Shown piece by piece: positions 1 to 11,940 of a stretch of 64,000 nucleotides of DNA. The position numbers were made by a program, and so were the translations under genes. Position 1 is the stretch's first letter. Each line of letters begins with the position of its first letter. This stretch comes from Desmodesmus armatus (taxonomy: Eukaryota > Chlorophyta > Chlorophyceae > Sphaeropleales > Scenedesmaceae). The DNA is taken from contig VIIQ02000592.1 in NCBI GenBank assembly GCA_007449985.2, forward strand, positions 310,001 through 374,000, given 5' to 3'. The notes below the pieces were generated by a model. That model was not told the DNA's origin, made no database searches, and worked only from the letters and a program-made list of their open reading frames with translations.

Positions 1-249
1 ACTCGGCAGGCAGCTTCACCTGTGCTGGAGCAGAGAGAGCCTTCCCAGCTGGGGCAAGAGGTGCCACCAAGCCAGCCTCGACAAGCAGCATTCTGCTCGT
101 CAAGACAGTAGCGGCACACAGCAGCTGCTGCCACGGGGGAACTTCGAGAGAGCTCTTTGTGCTGCTGCCGGTACTGATGCTGCCAAAGCCGTGTGTAGGA
201 CCAGAATACTGCGGCTCTGAGCCAGCACTGCTGCTGCTGTTGTTGACAA

Positions 250-3200
250 CTACACAACCGCCGCCGCTGCTGCCACTGCTGTTGCTGCTGCTACCACTGC
301 TGCTGCTGCATGTGTGCTGCTGGCCCAGGCAGGCCGGGCTCCTGAGTTTTGGTGATATGCTGGGTGTGTCTCAACCTGCTGCGAAGCACCTATCTGACTC
401 TGGAAGCCAAGCAGCGCTAGGTTGGACAGCAGCAAGGGAGAGGTCCCTGGTGTGCCACCTGTCTCAGGGAAGTTGTACCAGTGCCGTCCAACCAGGACGC
501 TGTAGGACTTACTGACAGTCAGGGCAAAGGACAGCAAGGCCTGCTGCAGCATCTGGCCATCAGTGCTGGCAAACAGCTGCTGCTGCTGCTTGTGGGCGCC
601 AGCAGCAGCACTGCCGCTAGCAGCGCCTGTGCTGTTAACACAGGCAGCTGCAGCAGCACTTGCAGCAGTGGCAAACACCTCTGCTGCTGTGCCTGCAACA
701 GGGCGCATCACGCAGTGCTCAAGCCCTCTCAGCAGGAGCGCACCATCACTTGACAGCGACAGCTGCTGACCACTCACTTGCTCTTTGCTGCAGCCATTGC
801 CACGGTTGCTGGTGCTACTTTGCCGTCTGGCCTGCTGTTGCTGCTGCGTGCCGCTGGTGACGGTCTCTGCATTGCGCAGGTGGTGCAGTGTGCTGCGTGT
901 GGCAGCCTCCAGCACCTGCACTGCAAAGGCCAGCTGCTGCAGGTGCTGCTTGCTGCCTGTCTGCATCGCCAGCCTGAGCTGAGGACTGAGCAGCATAGCC
1001 AGCAGAGAACCGCCGCCATAGCGCTGCTCAGTTGCCATCAACAGTGCGTTGCTGCACTGCACTCGGTGCACTGCACACACCTGTGCAAGCAACGCTGTGC
1101 CATCAGACCGGCTGCTCATGCAACCGAAGTTCACAGTGCACTGCTGCTTGCGCGCGGCTGCTGGTTGAGGGGCTGCTGGGCCAGCACCTAGGGTTGGGGT
1201 GTTGGCGGCTCTCAGCAGCAGCAGTGTGGCCCGCACTGCATGCTGCAGGAGCTGCATGCCACTGGATGCTTGCTGCGCACAGTCACCCACAGACAACAGC
1301 AGCTCCTGGGTGTGCCTGGAACTGCCTGGCAGACGGGAGCTGCAGGCCCAGAGCCGAGCCAAGCTGTCGCCTTTTGCAGTGGGGTCACCTGCCATCAGGC
1401 CAAACGTCCTGGAGGTGCCGCTTGTCAGTGTGAACGGCAGCTCCAACAGCAGCTCAGCAGCCTCGAGCAAGCTGCCCGACATCTGCACCACCTCAGCATC
1501 CGATGCAGCGGCTGCTGTGGATCTGTCGTTGGAGGTGATGAGGGTCAGCACAGCACCAGCAGCACACAGCAGCAGCTCTGGAATACTGCTTAGCCGCGTT
1601 GACAGCTTGGTGCTGGTGTGCTGTCCGGCCACAACAGCACCCCCTGCTGCTGCTGCTGAGCTGCCTGCAGCCACCGGCCCTGCAATGCAACCAGAACTGC
1701 TCCCAGGGGCCTGACTGCTGCCACAGGGACGGCCACCGTCCTTGTCAGTGCTGGGTGCGCATGCTGCATACGATGCATCAGGCAGCTCAATCCTAGACCC
1801 AATCAGCCAGTACCCCATGCCCTGGGCCAGGAACTTGGTGTGCTGGCGTTCGCACAGCAGCACCACACCCTTTAGCAGCTGCCCGAGTGCTGTTAGCAGC
1901 TGCAGGTATGCTGGGCTGCTGCGCTTAGAGCCTGCTGAGGCATGCTGAGCTGCGCGCAACGAGGCCGCAGCCGCTGATGCAGCCCCAGCGGCAGTCAGGA
2001 ACCATCCCGGCAGTGCCAGAGCACCCTGCTGCTTTTTCACGCTGTGCTGCAAGCTGTGGAGGGCTGTCGACATCAGGCGCTGCAGCTGGTCGTGCTCCTG
2101 CTGACAACCTGTGCTGTGAGCATTTGGTGGCTGCTTTGCTGATGCTGAACCTGCTGCTGGGAGTGGCACTCCCTTGGTCTGTTGTGTCCCGGAACTGCCC
2201 AAGCTGCTGGTGGCTGCGCCCAGTGGGCTGTTGAGCAGCGCAGCGAGCTCGTCAGCATGGTGCAGCAGCAGCCCCTCTGCATGTTGCACGCTGTTGCAAG
2301 GGCCCGGGTGGCCGCTGACACTGGGTGGCTGTAGCGTGTGGTTGCCACTGGCAGTGCTGTGTGACACACCTGGTGTTGACTGGTACTGTCTGGCGTCATT
2401 CTTGCTGCGTTCGGCCACTGTGTCATGCTGAGCCCTGGTGTCATTGTCTGCGCTGTGGGCGGCAGAGGGCGTAGTAGCTCCCGCCTGTGGCTCAACAAGG
2501 CAGATGATCTGCACCAGCTGGCTGCCCTCAACAGCAAGCACCCAGCTGCACAGCTGCAGCATGCCCTCCGTGCCGTGCATAAGACTGGAAGCTGATGCTG
2601 AGAGTGAGTCAAGCCACTCCGGGTTGCGCATGCCCCTTGCTTGTTGCTCTGCGATGCCCTTTGCCAGCATGTCACCGAGCTCAATCGTGAGCTGTGACAG
2701 CAGCTGGTATGCAGCTATGCAGGCGGCTGTCTCCTCAGATGCTGGCCGCTGGGTTGCAGGGCTGCGGCTGCTCAAGCCAGCTGTTGTTGGCACACCACGT
2801 GGCAGCAAGCACCGCGTTTGCACCGCGCGCTGCAGCACGGCTGCGGCAGCCTCTGCTGCTGTCGCCATCACCGGCCCTGCTGTGGTTGCTGCCAAGATGC
2901 ATCCAGGCCACGCGCGCTGCAGGGCTGCTGCCCAGCGGAAGGCCACTACTGCATATGGCAGAAGCTGCTGCAAGAAGGGAGTGCAATTGGCAGCACTGCT
3001 GACACCGCCTGCAGCAGGATTGGCAGCAGCTGCCGGGCCTGCTGCAGCTGCAGCTGAGCGGGTGACGTCCATATTGAGCCACACCTTCATGGCGGCTTCT
3101 TCCCGGGTATCTGGCCGGCTGCTGGAGGAGGCACCAGCCTGCGGGGCGTACAAGCACACACTGTTGGGCCAACATAGTATATACCATATATGGTTGAGTC

Positions 3201-4646
3201 ATGCAGCAAAGCATCAGCCACAACTTGGCGATTGATAAGGTTAGCTGTTTGCGGCACACCCGGAACCAGGCCTGTCTTTGCCTGCAGGCAGTGCTGACTC
3301 GACTGAGAATGCTGTCCTAGCACTGGGTAAGGATGATGTTGCGTGCTGCCATCGTAGTGAGCATTGGCAACAGTCCCAGCAAGCAAAGTGGCCTGCGATA
3401 CATACATAGGTGCAATCGGAGTATGCGCACCTCAGCAACCTTTGCAGCGCTGGTGTATGGCTTGAGCCGAGGGTCTGCCGCCAGTGACCTCAGAAGGCCA
3501 TGCAGCTTGTCCAGCCAGCCTGACTGTGCAGCAGCCAGTGACACCCGCAGTGCCTGCAGCTGCTGTGTGGCGGGCTGACTGGTCCTCACCCCGTTGACCA
3601 ACCTGAAGCAGCAGCAACAGGCGCATCAGTGGCAGTGGCTGTTGCTTGGCGCAGCGCTGCTTACAAGCAGCTGCACAACAGGCAGCCTTCTGGCCGCTAT
3701 GATCCTGCACCCTACGATCATCAAGTTCCTGTCTAACATCCTGCACCTTGAGCATGCAATGCTGATCGAGCCCAGACCAGCACGGATACAGACTGTGCAA
3801 GTGCTCAGGAAGCAGCAAAGCCATGGCTGGAACTTTTCAGGAACGACGTGCCACTGCCTGGGGGCGAATCCTGCAGTCAATCACAGTTGCATGCAATCCT
3901 GCCACCATGCGCCGTGTGCAAGTTCACTCATGACTACTCAGCACATGACAATGGGTTGTAACATGCGAACGGGCTGCCGTGACAGCAGCGACAAAGTGCA
4001 GGACTGCTCACCCCTCAAAGCAGATGGCAGTGACTTCTAGGGCCTCCAGACTGTGCTGACCCTGCAGCACAAGCGATGCTATGGTCATCAGGTGCTGGGC
4101 CACAGACCCGACTGTGGATGCGACCTTGGCTGGGTCCTCTTTTCCACGGGCCTGGGAGCGCTGTGGTCTCGAGGGGCCATTGGCTGCTGCGTCCATCGCT
4201 GTGATGACATGCCTGTAGATGCTGTGGTGCTGCTGGCAGGCGCAACCATGGGGTGAAGCCAGCACAAGGGCCGTGGCGTCACAGCGGCTGCTGGCGCTTG
4301 TTTGTGCTGGTGCACAGGAAGCGGGATGCTGCGCGCAATCTGCTTGTGCCTGCAAGCTTTTCAGCCATGCAGCCAGCAGCGGTTGCAGTGTGTGCAGTTG
4401 AGGTGCGCTCAGCACACCCACTGGGCCTGCCTCGATGTGCCTGCTGGTGCTGATGGTATTGCTGCTGCTGGCGCCGCTGGTGGTGCTTTCTATGCTACAT
4501 CCAGGAAGTGTACTGCTTGAGTTGGCCATGGCACTGCCGCTGCTGGTGCTGATATCGCCATTAGACACTGGGTGGACAACAGCACTGCTAGCAGCGCTGC
4601 CCATTTGTCTTCTGCTGATCGGATACTGCTGCAGCGAGAGCTCCAC
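250..4646 (-). CDS. Unknown Ala/Leu/Ser-rich protein, 3 exons, about 1231 aa
   Basis: I do not recognise this protein. Exons, 5' to 3': 4646-4012, 3602-3431, 3138-250. Splice sites are GTGAGC and GTGCGC donors with CAG acceptors, and the phases agree (phase 2, then phase 0), giving one uninterrupted frame that ends at TAG 250-252. The start is the first Met of the frame at 4646; an upstream non-coding exon cannot be excluded. The protein is mostly predicted helical, with Ala/Leu-rich segments, poly-Ala tracts, Gln/Ser-rich linkers and scattered Cys. I see no transmembrane segment, signal peptide or catalytic motif. It ends in a Val/Ala-rich tail. The next gene upstream is on the same strand, about 1 kb away. 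Gene existence is well supported by phase; function is unknown. Confidence 0.6.
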
Positions 4647-5455
4647 TGACTGAACGATGCAAACCTCAGTGCATCATTCTGCTCGTCACTGTGTCGCCGG
4701 TGTCATCTGCATGCTCTCATGACGATTCCGTTGAACACTGCAGGAACCAAGCAGGGTGCGGAATTCATGTGGCAGGTACTTGCACGTGGAATGCAGGGAT
4801 TGCACCTAATCAAGCTCATCAACATGCCATAATAGCTGTCTGCCTTGCATGCAGACTCAGCAACACAAACAAGCAGCACTTAAGTTAAGCTTGTGAGCTC
4901 TTCTGACCTGGGGTGAGACGCCTGCATGTCAATGCTTCTGCTGCTCGTTCCAATGCATTTACTTGATCTTTTGAAACTGTTCCAGGGGATTGTCTCAGGT
5001 TGGACGCTAGCCAGCGGCTAAATTCAATCCGCGCGCCTTCGGCAGATCTGTGCACTGCCTGTCTTCATGGCGAATAGTGGGGCGTGAGACAGTCTCAAAA
5101 AGTATCGAAATGCTATCCTGTGACCTACCCTTGGGAGAGGGCTCCACGAGCCAACCCTTTTTTGAAACACAGTGTAACAGCTGCAGGTGAGTCATCATTG
5201 ATCAGTTGACGCCTCCAACCTGGTCCTGCTAGCATGCGCACAACCAGCAGGGCCCTAAGGACTGTGTCAGGTGGGATGCACTATAGGCAGGGCTTGGGAA
5301 GGGCTTGTCTGAGCAAGAGCAGCAAACCTGCAGCCTTGCTGAGGAAGACCCAACCAACACCGTGTGACAGTTGAAGGCCAACCACAATTTCTTGTGGAAG
5401 GTTGTCACTATCAGGTCTCAGACCAGGCTATTGTTCTGGTGACCGTCGCATAGGG
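4647..5455. other. Intergenic, between FAM184-like 3' end and unknown gene 5' end
   Basis: No coding frame with splice support is visible. The stretch should hold the promoter of the minus-strand gene that starts at 4646. No clear TATA box was found near that start. Confidence 0.4.
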
Positions 5456-5460
5456 TTACA
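5456..5460 (-). promoter_or_regulatory. Candidate TGTAA polyadenylation signal
   Basis: TTACA on the plus strand reads TGTAA on the minus strand, the usual chlorophyte polyadenylation element. It lies about 220 bases after the FAM184-like stop codon. Confidence 0.5.
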
Positions 5461-5475
5461 GTTGCTACCATTGTT

Positions 5476-5513
5476 GTCTTATATATATAAGACACATAGA
5501 TGTATGCATCTAT
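5476..5513. repeat. Two adjacent AT-rich palindromes
   Basis: A perfect 18-base palindrome (5476-5493, GTCTTATATATATAAGAC) is followed by a 7-base stem hairpin (5496-5502 pairing with 5507-5513, loop TATG). Both lie in the 3' region of the FAM184-like gene, between its stop and the TGTAA element, so the transcript would carry two consecutive stem-loops. Confidence 0.6.
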
Positions 5514-5681
5514 ATGATCAGCTGCCACGGTGCCATTGTGCAGGACTCTGGTGGCATGCAGCCACCAGCTGAAAACATGCAGGATATGCCATGCACGAGC
5601 TGTGACACAAACCACACAGCATACAGTGCCGCTGCTGGAAGCATCCCCAGAGGCTGCAAGACCGCTGGCCCGCAAACATCT

Positions 5682-8600
5682 TCAAGCCCTTTTGAAAGAA
5701 CCTGTCGGGGCCCTGAGTGTGCCAGGGGCTGACAGTCCCACTCCACCCAAGGCACCAGCACCCGACACCCTCCTGCTGCTGTTGCTGCCGGCACTCGTGC
5801 TGCCGCTCCCACCGCCGCTGATGCTGCGCTCGTTGGTGGTTCGCCGCGAGCTGGGCTTTGCAGCCCCCGGCTTCAGCATCCATTCCAACACCTCGGCCTG
5901 GGAATGTGATGCCATGCCCACATCCAGCACGCGCTGACCCACTCCACCATTCCTGCAGGCAGCAGCACAACAGCTGGGTATCCCCTCTTCCCACCCTGCC
6001 GACTGATGTTTGCACATATGCACACCTTCAGTTGCTACCTGCCAGCAGTGGCGCTGAGCGGCCAAGAACCGCCTGCGCATGCTGTCTCAGATTCATACAA
6101 AGACGACTGGACCTGCATGCTGCACTGGACTAGCACGTCGTGAGGGCCTTACTTGAAGTGTTTGTTGTAGTTTTCCTCTCTCAGCAGCATCTGAGCCCTC
6201 AGCTGAGCCAGCTGTTCCTCAGCCAGCCGCAGGGCCTCATCCCGCGCTGACAGCAGGGACTGCAGCTCATTGATGGCGGCCACATCCTCGGGCCGCGACT
6301 CGCGTGCCAGCCAGCGCGCATGCAGCGCAGACAGCTGTGCTGACAGCTCAGCTTGGGCGGCCTCGCCTGCTGCAGCTACCCGGGCAAGCTCCTGTTTGTC
6401 GTAAAGAAAATATTGGCAGGGACGCATGCAAGGATAAGGAACCACAGGTTGATGAATACATCACAGTAGTGACAGTCACGACGATTTTTTTGGCATGCTT
6501 GTGGCGTTGATGCAGGCAGCGGCGCAGTGCAACCTCAACCAAGACGCTGGGTCTGCACACTCATGTACCGCAACGGTTCCCATCAGGCTGGTATGACTGT
6601 TATGATGACGGCTGCTGCTTGTTGAATGCTTTGCCAGCACCCACCCACTCTGCCATCTTCCAATGCAGACTGCCACTGGCCGTACCTGCTTGTGAGCTTC
6701 TTGAGCTGCTGCGGCAGCAGCCGTCATGCCCTCCACCTGCTGCTGCTGCTCCAGCTGCAGCGCTGCCAGCTGCTTGGAGTGCAGCTGCCTCATCACGTCA
6801 GCCTCCTGGGCCGCCTGCAGTGTCCTGTCCATCAGGGCCTGCTGCAGTGACTGATTTGCAGCCGTGAGGTCTGACTTGTTACTGGACAGCTGCTTGAGTT
6901 GAGCTGATAGGGTGGCTTGGGCTGACTGGGTGGCTGAAAGCTGGGCCTGCAGATTGGAGACCTGCGGGGAACAAGGCAGCAAGAAAGAGGGAGGCATGCA
7001 GACAGGTATTCAAGGTGCTGGTTGCACAACAGTGTGCATGTTGTCAGTGATTTGCAATAGGTGCTACGCACAATGCGGCACAGGCACATTCTGGGCGGCT
7101 GTGGGCGGCACAAGTTGTGCTGCACTGAAGCATGTTATGTTGGAAGATGAGTGCCTATGGCTGGTGCTGCTGCGCAGTTGGCAACACCCAGGACCAGGGC
7201 CCTATGGCTTAGCACAGCAATGGCCATGTACCAACGCACTTCACTTTGTAGTCAAGCAAACAAGACTGTACACTACTACAACCTGTCTTGGTCCCATGTG
7301 CGCAGCGCTGGAGACAGACTTGCCTGTGTGCTTGCTGCCTGCTCTGCCGCCCTCATCTGCTGCTTCAGCTGCCCCTCTGATGCCTCATGTTTCGCCACAA
7401 GTGCTGACAGCACACTTTGCTGCTCTGCTGCCGCAGCAGACCTCGCCTTAGCTAGATCTTGTTGGTGAGCATCCCTTGCTGCAGCCAGCTTCTGCTGCCA
7501 GTCCTGCTCTGCTGCCTTGCGGACGGCTGCTTGAGCTGCCGCAGCCGCTGCATGGTCCTCCGACAGCTTCTGCAGCTTGCTGGCAGCAGTCTGCTCTGCT
7601 GCCGCAACTGCTGCAGCCATCTCCCGCCTGCGAAACATGCAGCAGTCGCATTCTGACGTTTGAACCTGACGCCGGGTGAGCTGAAAGCTGGCTGGGACCG
7701 TTCTGGAAGCATGTGCGTGTGCCTGCACTGCCTGCAGCATACGCGTCAGGACCGAGGCCAGCCATGATGTGTGCTTAATGAGACCTTACAAAGCAGGTGC
7801 TGCTGACCGAGTCGCAACACTGTCACCAACTAAGCAGACCTCCAGGGTCAGAAAACAGCAACACACACACCTGAGGTGCTGCTCCAGTTGTGATTGGCTG
7901 CCAGCTGCAGCCGCCTGTAACGCCTCAGCCTCCCGCCTGGCCTTTGCCGCTGCCGCCTGCAGCTCTGCCTCCCGCACCTCCTGCTGCCGCTGCAGGGCCT
8001 GCTGGTGCTCCTGCCGTAGGGCCTCCAGCTCTGCGCTATGTTGCTGTTGTGTGTGCGACAGCTGCGCCTCCAGCGACTGCCGAAGCTGCTGCAGCTCGGC
8101 TGCATGTGCTGCTGCGAGGGCCTCCAGCTGCTGTGCTGCCGCAGCTTCCAACCTGGCTGCCTGCTGACTCAATGCGGCTTGCATCTGCAGCATGAGCAGC
8201 ATGAGGAAACCTCCTTGCTTAATCTGGTGATTGCAGTCAGTTCAAGGTGACAGCAGGACCGCTCTGCAGTAGCTGTTGTGCGCACTCAGCTGTCAAAGCC
8301 GAGCACATACACTACAGAGCAGCAGTGGCTCAAAACGTGCGGCCTTGCTGCCACAGATCGCTTCAACCCTCCTTTGTTTTCAGCACCACCTGCTGCTCAC
8401 TCGCTCATCATTCAGCCCATGTTCTTGTCACATGGCCCTGGTCCATCCAGAATATTTGCAGGTCCATGAGCTTGTGTGGCGGCTAGTGAAAACTCAACTT
8501 CAACACCGCTGACCGTACTGTCCTGCCGGCAGTGTTGCACAGGATGTCGCTGGCAGCATGAGCCTGGCTGACGACAGCTGGGTTGCTGCTGCTGCTGACC

Positions 8601-11600
8601 ACTGCCATCACCCACCTGTGAGGCACCCTCATCACCCAGCTGGTGTTGCAGCCGCTGCAACTCCGCCTGGCGCTGGGACTCAGCAGCAGCTGCAGCCGCC
8701 GCTGCATCAGCAGTGACCTGCTGCACCTCCTGCAGCGCCTGTTGCACCTGCTGCCGGGCAGCCGCCAGCTCTGACTGCAGCTGCTGCTCGGTGGCCTCTG
8801 CGTTGTGAAGCTGCTGCTGCAGCTTGGCCTGCACAACAACACACCAGCATTTAAGCTCAGCCCATCAAACACAGACTTGTGCATGCGTGGCTTCTTGAAA
8901 CTTACAAAAAATTGACAGTACATCTGTATCCCGTGTGTTGTTTGTGTTCGCTTCATGCGAAGTTGGAGTGTAGAAGCCACAAAACGTGGTCATAGCTGCA
9001 GTCAACTGCCCCATGCAGGATGAGAATGCTCCTTGGCAGCATTGCTCACCTTGACTGCGTCTGCCTCCTGCTGCAATACAGCTGCCTGCTGCAGCTGCTC
9101 CTGCATGTCCTGCAGCTGCTGCTGCAAGTCGCGCATGGCCACCTGCTCTTGCTCCAGCTGCTGATTGAGTCGCGTCACATGCTGTGCTGCGCTGTCCTCT
9201 GTTGTGCTTGCAAGTGCCCGTGACGCTGCTAGCTGCTGTTCCAGCTCCTGCAGTTGCCGCGTATGGGCTGCCTCTTCTGCTGCAAGCTGTTTGTTGAACT
9301 CCGCTCGAAGCGCCTGCTCCTGCGCTGCAAGTGCTGTTGCATGTGCTGCTGACAGTGCAGCCTCCCCGGCTGCCTTTGCCTGCTGCAGCAGCGCCAACTG
9401 CTGTTGCCACTTGCACTCAGAGTCGGCCAGACTGTCAGATGCCTGCAGGACAGTACAACCTTTGTGTGACACCTCACCTCAGCGCACAGTTGGTTGGCAC
9501 CATGCTGGGACACAGCTGTAGTAGGCAAAACACTGGAGATAAGCCCACAAAGAAAGTAACAGTGTAGATCTGCATGTGGCACTGACAGCCACAAGTCCAG
9601 CATAGGTGCCGTCATGGTAGCATGTACCTGCTTGGATGCTGCCACTGCCTGCACCCTGAATGTCTGCTCCTGCGCCTGCAGTTGCTCCTGCAGCTGCTGC
9701 AACTGCAGCTTGGACTGACTGAGCTGCTGCAGGGCGTCCGCCAGCTGCCGTTCGGCATCCTGCTGCTTGCTGCTGCTGGCATCTGCTGATGCAGCCGCAG
9801 CGGCCGCACACGCAGCCAACTGCTGCCTGAGGGCGTCTGTAGCTGCAGCAGCAGCTTGCAGGTCGCCTTCCAGCTGTGCAATGCGCTGCTTGTGCTGGGA
9901 CTGCTCTGCAGCAGCTTGCTCGCCTGCCTTGGTGGCCTGGTGAGCAGCGGCCTGTGCTGCCTGCTGTGTGCTGAGCAGCTCTGCCTGCAGCTGCACAACC
10001 TGGTTGGCCAGCGCCTGCTGCTGCTGGCTGCCGTCGGACTGCACTGCCTCCAGCTGCTGCTGCAGCCTGCAATTGGTGTGGTTTGGTACAGGGGGCAGGG
10101 GATCAGGGGGGGGGGGCAGGAAGGGTGGGGTGTGGGTGAGGGCAGCTGAGCATGGCACCATGTCTGCTTGGTTGGGCACCTTGGTCGTGTTCTGGAACTA
10201 TGTGCACATTTGCGATCTGTTCCAAACAGTGATGCCTCCCCCTGTTCTACGTATTCGTCACTTAGTGGACATGCAGGTGACAGCCAGGGTTGGATGAGCT
10301 TCATGGGGTGGCCTCTGGTCCACAGTGCCCCTGCCGCCCGGTAGGCAGCGCCTGCAGCTGTGCCTTTGGCCTACTTGCCTGTTTGCATGGTCCGACTGGC
10401 ACTGCAGCTCCCCTTGCACTGCTGCAAGGTCAGCTTGTGTTGCTGCCAGCTGCCCACACAGCTGCTGCTGAACAGCAGCGGCAGCCGCTGCTTGTGCCTT
10501 GGCAACCTCCAGCTGCTCTGACAGAGCTTGCAGCTGTGCTTCTGCGGCTGATGCCCTTGCACATGCAGCAGCCAGCTGCTCCTGGGTAGTGTGCAGCTGC
10601 TCCTGGGTGGTCTGCAGCTGCTCCTGATGGTCCTGCAGCTGCTGCTGCCAGTGGTGTCCCTGCTGCACTGCATCTGACTGCCACGCTGCCTGCTTTGCAG
10701 CCCATTCATCAGCCTGCTGCTGCAGCTTTTCCTGCAGCTCTCTCTCCCGAGCAGCAGCCTGTGACAACAGTCGGTAGCATGTGTACAGCACCTTGTCCAC
10801 CTATTGCTCAACTCCAAACACAGCAGCATGGCCATGCACTCTACTCGAATTGATGACGGGAGGTGACGAGCTGCTGGCAACATCAAAACAGCAGATTTGC
10901 GGTGTCCGTTGCTGGCCCTACTCACAGGCATGCCCTGCACACTTGCCCACCTGTTGGAGCTGCTGCTGCCACTGCGCTGCCTCCTGTAGCTTGGTTGCCT
11001 GCAGATGTGCATAGCGCTGCGCCTCTGCAGCTGCAGCAGCGTCGGATGCTTCCTTGGCTCTTTGCAGCGCAGCCTGAACATCCTGCATACGAACAAGCAG
11101 GGGCAAGCTACACAATCAGCAGAGCCAGCAGGGTCTGTGGTGCAGTGCAGGCCAGCATGTAGGCACGCACTCAGACATGAACAAGGCTCAGGGCCTGAAG
11201 TGCCCCCCTGGACCTGTCAGGGCCGATGGACTGAAGGCGTGCTGATAGCTGCCGCACGGGACACACCTGCAGCTCCTCTGTGTGAGACAAGGCCTGCTGC
11301 TTCAGCTGCTGTGCCTTGGAATCGACTGCTTGCTGCAGCTGCACCAGCTGCTGTGCCTGCTCCAGTATGTGCTGCTCTGCAGCCTGTTGTGCTGCCTCAT
11401 GTCCTGATGCTCGCTCAAGCTGTGATGCAAGCAAGCTATGAAGGCGCTGGACTTCTGATTGCAGCTGCTGTTGGAGGTCCTGGACACGCAAGCAGCAGGC
11501 AGCTTTGTGTGTGTGTGTGATGCCAAGCACATACAGGCTGTCCAATACATCCAAGGTGGGATATGTGCAGTATAACAGTGTTTGACACCGGTCTATCACA

Positions 11601-11940
11601 CCTGAAGGGCTCTCTGGTGTTGCTCAGATGCCTTGTCAGCGTCCTCTGCCAGGCGTGCTGACAGGGCAGCAAGCTTGTCGTCTGACTGCTGTTGGTGGGC
11701 AGCTAGCTCACGTGCATGCTGATCAGCTGCCTCATGAAGGTCGAATTCAAGATCTTCATTCTTTTTGTTGAGGTGGTAGATGACCTACGTGCAGCAGTGA
11801 CGAGATGTTAATGTGGGTTGCTGCTGATGGTGCTGATGTATTGTCAGCCCGACGTTCTTCGGCCAAAACAATGCTCCGAATCCAACCTTCGTAAGCTGGG
11901 CTATTTTCTTTGACATCCGCAGCTGCAGTTCGGGATCCAT
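5682..11940 (-). CDS. FAM184: FAM184-like long coiled-coil protein, 13 exons, about 1136 aa
   Basis: Exons: 11940-11887, 11784-11602, 11479-11267, 11082-10951, 10758-10379, 10066-9628, 9442-9050, 8828-8616, 8184-7871, 7627-7324, 6961-6686, 6391-6153, 5952-5682. Every junction keeps phase. The N-terminus contains MSKKIAQLTKVIY followed by LNKKNEDLE, matching the start of animal FAM184A/B. Near the C-terminus, ARESRPEDVAAINEL (about residues 993-1007) and LREENYNKHFK match the FAM184 C-terminal signature. Between them lies about 950 residues of Gln/Ala/Glu-rich coiled coil. The length (1136) is close to human FAM184A (about 1140). The last exon is Ser/Gly-rich. Two introns (after exons 5 and 10) use GC donors. 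The start is the Met just before the conserved block; an alternative in-frame Met lies at 11991. Molecular role is not established. Confidence 0.87.
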
